64,000 bases of DNA from the NCBI GenBank assembly GCA_027972325.1, contig JAPMOS010000017.1, forward strand, positions 62,001 through 126,000. The letters run 5' to 3'. This document shows positions 40,701 through 52,977 of the stretch, piece after piece. The stretch is from Paratrimastix pyriformis. Taxonomy: Eukaryota; Preaxostyla; Paratrimastigidae. The first letter of the stretch is position 1, and every line of letters starts with the position of its first letter. The notes under the pieces were generated by a model. It was given only the letters and a program-made list of their open reading frames with translations, ran no database searches and was not told the origin of the DNA. Both the position numbers and the translations under genes were made by a program.

Positions 40701-43091
40701 CCGGCGCCCCCGCGGTGATGCTGGCCACCCGCCTGGCGGCCGCTCGTGGCGTGGCCGGCTTCAGCTGGCCCGTGCCGGCGGGCATGGCCCCAGGCGCGTA
40801 TGAGCTCACGGTCGCAAACAGTTTCGCGCCCCACGCCAACGCATCCGTCGCCGTCACCATCCCGCCCGGTCTGCCCTGCCGCCTTGTCTCTCCCACCTCG
40901 GTGCCAACTCCGAGTTCGGGCGGGGGGGCGGGCTCTAGTGAACTGCACGGCCTTGGTCAGCTGCGCCGGCTGCGCGCTGCACGACGGCTGCGGCTGGTGC
41001 GCCGACACGGGCCGCTGCATGAGCGCCGCCGAGGAGACAAGCTGCCCCGCGGCGTCCTGGCGCCACGGGTCCTGCTGCGCCCACCTGGCAACCTGCCAGA
41101 CCTGCGGGGACGCGGGCGCCGCTGGCTTGGGGTGCGGCTGGTGCGGCCCGGCCGGCAACGGGAGCTGCCTCGACGGATGGGCGTCGGGACCTTCCAGGGC
41201 CACGTGCCCCCCGGCGGGGTGGAGCTGGGCTCACTGCCCCAGTCTGTCCTGGACCCCGGCAATCCTGCTCCACGTTCACACCCCACGCCCTCCGGCCAAC
41301 CAACCCCCCACAGGCGCCTGCACGGCCCGGGCCAACTGCAGCTCCTGCCTCGCGGCCCCGGGCTGCGGCTGGTGCAGCGGGGGCGCCTCGGAGGGCGCGG
41401 GAGCGGGCTGCTTCGATCGGGCCCAGGCAACCTGCCCCCTCTGGTCGGCTCAGTGCCCCGGTCTGCTTGCTAACATCCGCGCTCCCCCGCAGGTCCTCAT
41501 GGCGTGCGCGCCGCGTGTGTATGTGCGTGCGTGTATGTGCGTGCGTGTATGTGCGTGCGTGTATGTGCGTGCGTGTATGTGCGTGCGTGTATGTGCGTGC
41601 GTGTATGTGCGTGTGTATGGGGGGGGGGGGGGTGCGGACAGTCTTCGCGTCGGGGCCCCACGAGCTGACGGGCCTCGCGGGGACGCTGTCCGATAAGGAG
41701 GCGGGCCAGGGCTGGTACCCGGCCGGCCAGCGGGCCAGCTGGCGGATCGCCCCCCAGCCGGCCCCGTGGGGCCCCGGCAACACGGTCGTTGAGGTGACCT
41801 TCGGGACCCCTTTGGACACGGGCCGCCTCGACGCCGTCACGGTCTGCTGCTCCGCCCCATCGCCCGCGCACCGTAACCATGCCCTGGCGATGCCCTGGCG
41901 CCGAACAGCTCTATGACGGGCCCAACGGGCTGGCGCCCGTCTTGGCATCGTTCAGCGGGGCGGCGGCCCCGAGCGGGGCGGTCCGGTCGACGGGGCCCGT
42001 GATGTACGTCGAGTGGGCCGCGACGGGCCCCACCTCGGGCCGCGGCTGGCGGGCGAACTACACCGCCGTCTCGGCGTGCCTCTCCGAGGACTGCCGCGGC
42101 TGCGCGGCCCAGGCTGGGTGCGGCTGGTGCCAGGCCAGCATGGCCTGCCTGACCGCCTTCCCGAGCGCCCCCGGCCCTGCCCAGGGCAGCTGCTCGGCTT
42201 GGTGGGGCGCAACGTGCAGTCTGTCCCCGCCTCCGCTCCGCCCTCCTGTCCTGACTGGGGCGGCCCGTGCTTCTGCCACCGTCCAGCGGAGCCCTGCGCC
42301 GATCACGGCGATTGCCTCGCCTGCGCGGCCGACGCGGCCCACGGGTGCGGCTGGTGCCCCGGCCCCGGCACGGCCCGCTGCATGCCGGGCGGCCCGCAAG
42401 GCCCCCGGGGGGCGGCCGAGTGCCCCGGGTGGGCATGGGGCGCCACCGACCGGTGCCCTCTGGCGGCCCCCACCGTGCGGGGGGTCGACCCGTCCCACGG
42501 CTTGGCCACGGTCTCCACGACGGTGACCATCACCGGCACGGGGTTCGCCCCGGGCTGCGAGGTGTTCTTCTGCGGGGTCGACGCGGGCCTGATGAGCGGC
42601 AGCTCGCGGACCCTCAAGGTGGCCACCCCCATGCTCGGCCCCGGCCGGTGCGACGTGCTGGTCGTCAACCCCGACCGGCAGAACGGCACCCTCGTGCGCG
42701 CATACACCTTCGACCAGCGTCCGCACACCCCCGCCCCCCTGCCATCTTGCCCCCTCCCCTCCCCCCTGCCCTTCGGTGGTGGCTCAGGTCAGTCCCTTCC
42801 CCCCTTTTTCGAATCCGGCGGGGCGCAGTGCCGCGCTCGCCTGTGGCGCTTGTGGTGGGGCTGGCGGTGGGTCTCTCGTGCGTGGCCTTCGGCGGGGCGG
42901 GGCTAGCCCTGTGGTGCATCTGCAGGCGGCGCTCGGGGGCCCAGACGGATGTGCTCCTCCTGCCCACGGGCCTCAGACGCAGGCGGCCCGCACCCACCCG
43001 TGGCGGGCGCCGCAGGGGCCCAGGGGCGCGACGGCCCAAGAAGGAGCTGCTCGACCCCCTTGTGCCCGACCCCCTGGGCGACCCCTACTGA
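37770..43091 (+). CDS. Cathepsin B-like pseudo-peptidase fused to Kre9-like, PSI, CUB and IPT domains; type I membrane protein
   Basis: ATG 37770 opens a signal peptide (MASAWLFLTFGIAFATLS). The C1A domain shows LPESFNFFDAFPEC, then after an intron (38036-38078, GTCTGT) RDQGTCGSGYAHAMAG, where catalytic Cys is Gly. It continues with DGCSSGLTWL, ECSPY, GPMPANFYVYW, then (introns 38759-38811, GTCCGT, and 38889-38999, GTCTGT) GGHSALLVGW with His and ILQNSWGPDWG with Asn. Three Kre9/Knh1-like modules follow (about 39150-39470, 39670-39990, 40620-40870; pattern GxxLxIxW...WxVP...YxLxI). Then come Cys-rich PSI-like repeats with the CGWC motif (40940-41460), a CUB-like domain (41640-42060; LYDGPNG, GWRANYT), two more PSI repeats (42070-42470), an IPT/TIG domain (42475-42715), a TM helix (VALVVGLAVGLSCVAFGGAG, 42850-42910) and an Arg-rich tail to TGA. 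No ATG starts a separate second gene near 40240, which favours one gene, but two remain possible. Confidence 0.7.
41516..41615 (+). repeat. (GTGTATGTGCGTGC)-type repeat in intron
   Basis: A dozen-base GTGCGTGTATGT unit is repeated about 8 times, followed by poly-G. It lies in an intron that starts GTCTGC (about 41461) and ends near 41640, before the CUB-like exon. Confidence 0.9.
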
Positions 43092-43461
43092 CCGGCGGCT
43101 GACCGACCGACCCGCCCCACCCCTGCCCTCGACCCGACGGACACACAACACGGCGACGGTCATGGGGCGGAGTCGTCCTGTTAAAAGAACCGATGCATCA
43201 CATTAGCCCCACAGAGGCGGGGTGGGGCAGCGAGGGGGGTGGGGAGATGGACGGCGCGGGCCGTGCGGGTGGGGGAGGGAGAGGGAGGCATGAACAATGC
43301 GGTCGGCGCGGGCTGTGGGCGCGTGCCAGGCGGAGACGAAGGGGGGAGGGAGGGAGGGAGGGAGGAGGGGACGCGTGCGCGGAGATGGAGTGGCGCAGCA
43401 GCCCGGGGGAGGACCGAGAGGAGGGGTCGATGACAGGGGCCCCGAGAAGAGGACCGAAGCC
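43092..43461. other. Convergent spacer, membrane-protein gene / BRR2
   Basis: 370 bp between convergent stops, with GGGA repeats (43347-43370). It probably holds both 3' UTRs. No gene is seen. Confidence 0.6.
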
Positions 43462-46400
43462 TCACACCGTGGGGGCGGGGGCGGGGGCCGAGGCGGGGGT
43501 GGGGGCCGAGGCGGGTGCCGGCTCCTCGGACTCCTTCTGCATGGCGTCGGCAAGGGCCGCCGCATCCTCGGCCGCAGTCTGAGGTGGCAGCCGCAGAGCC
43601 CACCAGACCCAGCCCAGCCCAGCCCCAGACGAACGGTGAGCGGCCTGGCCAGAGGAGCAGAGGAGCAGAGGAGCAGAGGAGCAGGGGGGGTGGCAGCACA
43701 GCGTGGGGCAGCACAGCGTGGGGCGGGGCGTGGGGCGGACCTCCTGGGGGGGCGGGGCGGTGACGAGGGGCACCTCGTACTCCTGGTCGCAGCCCATGTA
43801 CGAGTCGCACATGGCGTACAGCTGCAGCTTGTGCTCGCCCGCGGGGGGTGCCGTGAACTCGAGGCTGGTCTTGCCGCGCCGCTGGAAGGAGATCCGCTTG
43901 ATGGCCGTCACGGCCCCCGAGGCCGGGTCCCCCAGCACCACCCACCAGGCCTCCTCCTTGGGCACCGGGTACCGGGGCGCGTAGGCCACGGCCGGGCCGG
44001 CGGGGGCGCCGGTCTGGTCGCGCTCCAGGACCACCTCCACCCGGACGGGCTCGCCCACCGTCAGCGGGGCCTCCCCGGCCACCTTGAACTCCACGTCCAC
44101 GTTGGGGTACCTGCGCCGCACCGCACCGCACCGCACGGCCACACACCCCCGACCACACAAACCACACACGGGCGGGCCGGGTGAGCAGCAGCCGGGGGCG
44201 ATCGGAGGGGCGGCCGTGGGCACTGGGAGGCAGCGGGTGCCGGAGCGGTGCCGGAGCGAGTGCGGGTGCGTGACGGACCGGTTGCAGACGTCGGCCAGGT
44301 CGCGCAGCTGGGGGGCGCCCAGGCCGGCCTCGGCCAGGAGCTGCTTCCGCTCGGCCTCCTCCATGTCCATGAACTCGTACACGTTGCTCACGCTCTGCGG
44401 CCCCAGCCCCAGCCACGCCACAGCACCCACAGCAACCACAACAAGTCAGCAAAACCGAGCCGCGAGAGGCCGGGGATTGGCTGGCTCCAGGGGGGGGCAG
44501 GTGCGGGACGGGCCTTCTCGGCGAAGCGCTTGACGGTTTCGGGGTCGAGGTGGGGCAGCTGGCGCAGGGCCGAGTCGCGGCTCCACAGGCCCTGGACGAG
44601 CATCTGGGAGAGCTCCATCGCGGCCAGGGTGGGGGCCAGCCAGCCGTTGGACGAGAGCACGTCGACCATGGCCTGCACCAGCCGGGGGGCCGGCCGGAGG
44701 ACATCGGCCAGGTCGCGCTGGTGGTCGGGCGAGAGGGCGGCCCGGCTGAAGTGGGACTGGAGCAGGATGTTGGCCTTGGTGTGGGGGTCGTAGTACTTGG
44801 GCTTCTCCAGGCCCACGGGCAGGTGGGCCGCCATCCGCTCGAGGAGGGCCTCCTCCTGGTGGCGGATGAGGAGCCCGTCGTACTCCGAGGCGGCCGCCAG
44901 GATCTCGAGGAGGCCCTTGAGCTTGGTGTTGGCCTTCAGCGAGTGGGCGAACAGCTCGATGGTCGTGTAGCGGATCCCGTAGAAGGCCGCGATCATGCCC
45001 AGGTTCTGCGCCACCCCCGACCGACCGACCGCCCGACCGACCGACCGACAACCGACCGACCGACCGACCGACAACCGACCGACCGACCGACCGACCGAGG
45101 GAGAGAGCGCAGAGGACCAGATGAGGACATGATGCACGATGGGGCCCGTGGATGGTGGGAGGGTCGCCGTGGGGGGGGGGGGGGTGGGTGGGTGGGCGGG
45201 TCGGACCTGTGCGGTGAGGTCCTTGCCGTCGAGGTCGACGCAGCGGGAGGTGACCAGGTCGTCGACGGTCGCCTCGACGAGGCCCGAGAGGTGGTCGACG
45301 AGGTGCTTGTGGGTGACCCCAGGTTGTAGTAGTTGGGGTTCTGGGTCAGCCGGCGGTACATGAAGGTCCACGTCAGGTAGTTGACGGCGTCGTCCAGGTC
45401 GCGGATGGTGCCGGCCACGATCTCGGCGTTGAAGTGGTCCGCCAGGAAGTGCGAAAGATGCGACTGGCCGGCCCGAGGGCAGGGGAGGCGAAGGGGGAGG
45501 AGAAGGGGCGCCGCTGAGCTCGCCATAGCCATGACCGTGAGGGTGGTGGTGCTTTGTGGGTGGTGGTGCTTTGTGGGAGGTGGTGCTTTGTGGGAGGTGG
45601 TGCTTTGTGGGAGGTGCTTTGTGGGAGGTGGGGCGGGCGAGGTGGGGCGGGCGAGGTGGGGCGGGCGAGGTGGGGCGGGCGGCGGACCTCGACGGGGAAG
45701 GGCTCGTCGAGGAACCTGCGGTAGTAGTCCTTCTTGGCGGCGTGGGTCATGAGCAGGGCCACCGAGCCGTCGTCCTCCATCCGCATGGGGCGCCCCGCCC
45801 GGCCGATCATCTGCAGCACGTCCGTGATGGGGTAGTCCACGTAGCGGTGCTCGCGGCCGTCGTAGGCAGCCGTGCCCATGATGACGGTCATGTAGGCGCA
45901 CTGGGGCATGCCCCAGGCCATCTCGTGGGGCGCCACCAGGACCTGGGCCACCCCCCGGTCGAAGAGGCCCCGCAGAGCCTCCTGCTCGGGGGCCGCCAGG
46001 CCCTCGTGGAGGCAGACCACCCCCAGGGAGGCCCACTCGCGGATGGCCCGGTCCCGGACGGGGGCCAGGGCCGCGGCCATGTCGAACTCGACGGCCATGT
46101 CCCCCTTGGGCTCGTCGGCGCCCTCGGGGGCGCTGGTGGGCAGGTGCAGGAACATGTTGGGCCGCCCGTCCACCGCCGCGTACATCAGCAGGTCGAACAC
46201 GGTCGACCGGGCCTGCGCGCCGCCACAGCCACAGCCACAGCCACACAGCCACACAGCCATACAGCCACACAGCCATACAGCCATACAGCCATACAGCCAT
46301 ACAGCCACACAGCCACACAGCCACACAGCCACACAGCCACACAGCCATACAGCCACACAGCCACACAGCCACACAGCCACACAGCCACACAGCCACACAG

Positions 46401-49400
46401 CCACACAGCCACACAGCCACACAGCCACACAGCCACACAGCCACACAGCCACACAGCCACACAGCCATACAGCCACACAGCCACACAGCCATACAGCCAC
46501 ACAGCCACACAGCCACACAGCCATACAGCCACACAGCCACACAGCCACACAGCCACACAGCCACACAGCCACACAGCCACACAGCCACAGCCACACAGCC
46601 ACACAGCCATACAGCCATACAGCCACACAGCCACAGCCATACAGCCACACAGCCACACAGCCACACAGCCACACAGCCACACAGCCACACAGCCACACAG
46701 CCACACAGCCACACAGCCACACAGCCATACAGCCACACAGCCACACAGCCACACAGCCATACAGCCACACAGCCACACAGCCATACAGCCACACAGCCAC
46801 ACAGCCACACAGCCACAGCCACACAGCCACACAGCCACACAGCCACACAGCCACACAGCCACACAGCCATACAGCCACACAGCCACACAGCCATACAGCC
46901 ATACAGCCATACAGCCACACAGCCACACAGCCACACAGCCACACAGCCACACAGCCACACAGCCACACAGCCACACAGCCACACAGCCACACAGCCACAC
47001 AGCCATACAGCCATACAGCCATACAGCCATACAGCCACACAGCCACACAGCCACACAGCCACACAGCCATACAGCCACACAGCCATACAGCCACACAGCC
47101 ACACAGCCACACAGCCATACAGCCATACAGCCATACAGCCACACAGCCACACAGCCATACAGCCACACAGCCACACAGCCATACAGCCACACAGCCACAC
47201 AGCCATACAGCCACACAGCCACACAGCCATACAGCCATACAGCCACACAGCCATACAGCCACACAGCCATACAGACACACAGCCATACAGCCATACAGCC
47301 ACACAGCCACACAGCCACACAGCCATACAGCCACACAGCCATACAGCCACACAGCCACACAGCCACACAGCCATACAGCCATACAGCCATACAGCCATAC
47401 AGCCACACAGCCATACAGCCATACAGCCATACAGCCATACAGCCATACAGCCATACAGCCATACAGCCATACAGCCATACAGCCATACAGCCATACAGCC
47501 ATACAGCCATACAGCCATACAGCCATACAGCCACACAGCCACACAGCCATACAGCCATACAGCCACACAGCCACACAGCCATACAGCCACACAGCCACAC
47601 AGCCACACAGCCACACAGCCATACAGACACACAGCCCCACAGCCATACAGCCACACAGCCATACAGCCATACAGCCATACAGCCACACAGCCACACAGCC
47701 ACACAGCCACACAGCCATACAGACACACAGCCCCACAGCCATACAGCCACACAGCCACACAGCCATACAGCCATACAGCCACACAGCCATACAGCCATAC
47801 AGCCATACAGCCATACAGCCATACAGCCATACAGCCATACAGCCATACAGCCATACAGCCATACAGCCATACAGCCACACAGCCACACAGCCACACAGCC
47901 ACACAGCCATACAGCCCCACAGCCATACAGCCACACAGCCACACAGCCACACAGCCACACAGCCACACAGCCATACAGACACACAGCCCCACAGCCATAC
48001 AGCCATACAGCCATACAGCCATACAGCCATACAGCCACACAGCCACACAGCCACACAGCCATACAGCCATACAGCCACACAGCCACACAGCCACACAGCC
48101 ATACAGCCATACAGCCATACAGCCACACAGCCACACAGCCACACAGCCACACAGCCATACAGCCATACAGCCATACAGCCACACAGCCCCACAGCCATAC
48201 AGCCACACAGACACACAGCCATACAGCCACACAGCCACACAGCCACACAGCCACACAGCCACACAGACACACAGCCCCACAGCCATACAGCCATACAGCC
48301 ACACAGCCACACAGCCACACAGCCATACAGCCATACAGCCACACAGCCACACAGCCATACAGCCACACAGCCACACAGCCATACAGCCATACAGCCACAC
48401 AGCCACACAGCCACACAGCCATACAGCCACACAGCCACACAGCCATACAGCCACACAGCCACACAGCCACACAGCCACACAGCCATACAGCCACACAGCC
48501 ATACAGCCATACAGCCACACAGCCACACAGCCACACAGCCACACAGCCATACAGCCATACAGCCATACAGCCATACAGCCACACAGCCACACAGCCACAC
48601 AGCCATACAGCCATACAGCCATACAGCCACACAGCCATACAGCCACACAGCCACACAGCCATACAGCCATACAGCCACACAGCCATACAGCCATACAGCC
48701 ATACAGCCATACAGCCATACAGCCACACAGCCACGATGTCCGAGTGAGCAATGGGCGGGGCGGGGGCAAGGGAGCGGGCGAAAAGCAACAACGAGGAGGA
48801 GCGAACAACAACAACGAGGAGGAGGAGGAGGAGGAGGAGGAGGGGCGGCCAGAGGGGCGGCCAGACAAACGGACGTATTTCGGGGAAGGCACGAAGACGA
48901 TGACCGGCTTGGCGGGGCTGTGGGTCTTGATGGCCGTGAAGGCGGGCTTGGTCATGGCCAGCATGCGGGCCGCGAAGGAGGGCACGTCGAACGACTGGAT
49001 GTGCAGCGTCAGCGGGACGGGCCGGTTGCTGGGGTGGAAGTTGAAGAAGCCCGACATGCCCGCCCCCAGCCACTCGGCCAGGTCCTTGGCGTTGGCGACG
49101 GGGCTGGCCAGGGCCACCAGCCGGATCTTGGGCTCGCCGGGGCCCCGCTGGGTGCTGATGTTGCGCATGCGGGAGGCGATGATCTCCATGGCGGGCCCGG
49201 GCTCGCCCCCGATGAGGTGGCTCTCGTCCATGACGAACAGGCTCACCCGGCCGATGGCGCGCCGCTGCTGCCACCGGCGGGAGAGGTTATCCCACTGGTC
49301 GGGGGTGCCCAGCACCAGGTCGGCCCGCTCGAGGAGCCGCAGGTCGGGCGTGGTGTCGCCCGTCAGGGCGGCCACCGTCAGGCCCAGCATCTCGCCCAGG

Positions 49401-52400
49401 CGCACCTTCCAGTCGGCGTACCGCTCCCGCACCAGGGCCGCCTGGGGGGCGATGTACACCAGCAGGGGCCGCTCGCCCTCGGCCCGGGGGGCGCTCAGGG
49501 CCCGGAAGATGGCCAGCTCGGCGCAGACGGTCTTGCCCGACCCGGTGGGGGCCCCCAGGAAGACCGGCTCGTCGGTCCGGTAGAGGGTCTGGAAGACCTG
49601 GGTCTGGATGGGGTTGAACAGCTTGAAGTGGACCGGCGAGGGGGCCCGGTAGAGGGCCTCGTACTGGGGGTTCTCGAGGGCCCCGACGGGCAGCGGCTGC
49701 AGGTCGAGCAGCTCGGTGACGGGCTGGTAGCGGGTGGGCAGGATGAGGTTGCGGAAGGAGATGGGCAGCACGGCCTCGCTGTGCAGCCACCGGTCCGAGA
49801 TGACCCGCACGAAGTACTGCGGGGGCAGCGGCTCGCTGATGGGCACGGTGAAGCTGACGGCCTGCTCCTCGGCCGCGTACTGGCGCTTGAGGACGAAGTA
49901 CTCGTGGTGCAGCAGCACCTCCCCGTCGACGTCCTCGACGAAGATCCAGAAGGGCTCGCTGGCCCCGTGGACCCGCTCGTCCCACTGGAAGTCGGGCGTG
50001 ATGACCATGTCCACCCGCAGCAGGGACCGGGTGATGGGCTGGATGTGGGCCTCCAGCGCGAGGCGGGGCACCTGGTGGACGTACTTGTGGGCCTGCTTGC
50101 CCAGCTTCTGGTTGTGCATCAGCTCGCCCAGCTGCTGGGCCGACAGGTCCAGGTAGCGGTCCCACTCGAGGTCCTTCTGCTCCATCTTGGCCAGGATCTC
50201 CGGGTCGCAGCCTGGGAACTGGTGCAGCGGGGTCTGGGTCGGCCAGAGCTGCTTGTCGACGCACTTGCACAGCTCGAGCACCCGGCGGGAGAGGGTGGCC
50301 CACTGCTGCTTGAGGACCAGCTCGAAGATGGCCCGCAGCAGCCGGCCGGCGTTCTGGGTGACGTAGACCATGTCCGACAGCAGGGCGAACCCGTCCAGGG
50401 GCAGCCGGCTGATGAAGCACTGCAGCAGGACGTTGACCTTGGCCGTGGGGTCCTCGGGGGTCTCCTTGATGGGCAGCGGGACCGTTTCCAGCCAGCGGGC
50501 CAGCTCGGGCTTCTCCTCCTCGCGGACCACCATGTACTTGAACTCCTCCGACAGGGCGAAGATGTGCAGCACCTCTGGGTCGCCCAGGTAGGGCTTCAGG
50601 TGCTGCTGGTAGGCGGCCATCGTGCCGTGGGTGATGTAGTAGTGCGACGCGATCCGGCCCAGGTCCGTGCTTTGCAGGACGCCTGCTCAGGTCAGGTCAG
50701 GTCAGGTCAGGTCAGGTCAGGTCAGGTCAGGTCAGGTCAGGTCCGGGTGTGCGGAAGGGGAAGGGGGATGGGAAGGGGGATGGGGCTGCATGAGCGAGGC
50801 GGCGTGGAGGCTCCGGGCACATGACGGCTGGGCGGGGGGGGAGGGGGGGGTCCAGATGGCGGGCGGGGCATGGCCGGGGCAGGGCGGCGGCGTGGGGCGG
50901 GCCGGACCGGTCTTGCGGTCGTACTTGAGGAGGCCTGCCTTCTCGAGGATGCAGGCCGAGGTGTGGGCCAGGTCGAGGCGCCGCTGGAGGAGGGCCTGGT
51001 CGGCCTGGGCCTGGTCGATGGAGACCCCGTACGTCTGGGGGCTCTGCAGCATGCGCAGGTAGAGGTACGTGTAGGCCAGCCAGTCGGCCGCCTCGGCGAC
51101 GGAGGTGACGTTGCCCATGACCACCTCGGCGTTCATGTGGTCGGGCAGCCGGCCCACCATCTGCGACTCGATGGGCAGCCGGGCGTTCATGACGAACAGG
51201 TAGTACTGCAGCTCCGACCGGGAGGTGATGATGATGCCCTCGCCCATCGTGTCGTACTGGGGCCGCCCCGCACGGCCGACCATCTGCATGATGTCCAGGT
51301 GGGACAGCTCCACCCACTGGCCCTTCTCGGGGCTGTAGATCTGGGTGCCCTTGACGATGACCGTGTGCGCGGGCAGGTTGACACCCCAGGCCAGGGTGGC
51401 CGTCGAGACCAGCAGCTGCGCAGCGGGGGCCGCCGGGGAACAAGGAGGGAGGGAGGGAGGGCGGGGAGATGAGCCGTGGGGCGCGAGAATGGTGCGGGGG
51501 AATGGTGCGGGGAATGGTGCGGGGAATGGTGCGGGGAATGGTGCGGGGAATGGTGCGGGGAATGGTGCGGGGAATGGTGCGGGGGGAATGGTGCGGGGCG
51601 GTGGCGTGTGCGTGATGGGCGTGTGGCAGGCGGGCGGGCGGGCGGGCGGCGGGTGGGGGCGGCGGGTGGGGCGGGACCTGGATGTGGCCCGCAGCGAAGA
51701 GCTCCTCGACGAGGGTGCGGTCGGCGCGGCGCATGCCGGCGTGGTGGATGGCGATGCCGTAGGGGAGCAGGTCCTTGAGGTCCTCGTCGATGGCCGACTC
51801 GGCCTCGGTGGCCAGGATCTCCCGGCTGGACTCGGCCTTGATGAACCGCACGATGGTGTCGTTGGCAATGGCCAGCTCGCGCACCGCCCGGGCCGTCTTG
51901 GCGGTCTCCTTGCGGCTGTGCACGAAGATCAGCACCTGCTCGTGGGTCCGCGAGGCGTTGTCGACCACCTTGTTGTAGCAGATCTCGTTCATCAGCGCGT
52001 ACCGCTTCATGCCCTTCTTCTCCCTGCCCCCCAACCAACAGCCACAGCCACAGCCACAGCCACAGCCACAGCCACAGCCACAGGCACACACAGACACACG
52101 CAACCACACGCACACCAGTGGTGAGTTGGGGCAGAACAACAAGAAGGGCGCAAGGTGCGGGAGCGCAGAGGCAGAGGCAAGGGCGGGCGTGGAGACAGAG
52201 CAAGGAAGGGAGTATGTGGGCATGGGCATGGGGATGGGGCCTGGGCATGGCGGACGTGATGCCGCAGTATGTCTGCTGGAGCGGCACGGGCCGGAACTCG
52301 TTGGGGAAGTGGAAGAGGCCCTCCTTCTTGACCCGCAGGAAGCGGGCCACGTCCTCGTAGTTGGGCAGGGTGGCCGAGAGGCCCACCAGGCGGATGTTCT

Positions 52401-52939
52401 CCTGGGTGGTCTCGATCTGCCGCATCAGCCGGGCCACGACGGCCTCCAGGACGGGGCCCCGGGTGTCGTGCAACATGTGCACCTCGTCGATGATCACCAG
52501 CCGCACCAGCTGGGTGTACGTCCGGTCGCCGCTCTTCCGGGTGATGATGTCCCACTTCTCGGGCACCGTCACAATGACCTGCAGGGCCCCCCCACCGCCC
52601 CCCATCCACCACCCGCCAGTCAGCTGCCGGCCTCGGGGCAAGGAGGGCGGGCCGGGCGGGCCGGGCGGGGCTGGGGGCCGACCTGGGTGTCGTTGATCTC
52701 AGCCTTGGTCATCTGCATGTCGCCCGTCAGCTCGCGGACGACGATCCCGTAGGGCTTCAGCCGGTTGCCGAAGTTCTGCACCATCTCGGCCACGAGGGAC
52801 TTCATGGGGGCGATGTAGACGATCTTGAAGGCCGACAGGTCCACCTGCGAGGTGGCCGGGTCGATGTGCAGCCCCACCTCGTGCAGCACGCACAGCATGG
52901 CAACGTTGGTCTTACCCGCACCTGCCGGGCGGGGCGTAT

Positions 52940-52977
<38 letters not shown>

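Larger units (their letters stand above)
46213..48874 (-). other. 2,662-nt satellite-filled intron of BRR2
   Basis: The exon ending FVPSPKY stops at 48875 and is followed by GTCCGT. The next exon resumes at 46212 with [13 protein letters not shown] after CGCGCAG. Human BRR2 has contiguous FVPSRKQTRLTAIDILTTC here, so the join is secure. Other resolved introns in this window are roughly 45-110 nt. Confidence 0.9.

Noticed and set aside
46222-48733. CRISPR-like or centromeric array
   Set aside because: No spacers, a unit of only 8 bp, position inside an intron and total length of 2.5 kb argue against both.
45556-50824. Very long open frames on both strands (over 1,000 codons, MAVWLCGC and QPHSHTAT repeats)
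   Set aside because: They come only from the stop-free 8-bp satellite inside a BRR2 intron. The flanking BRR2 exons join across it.
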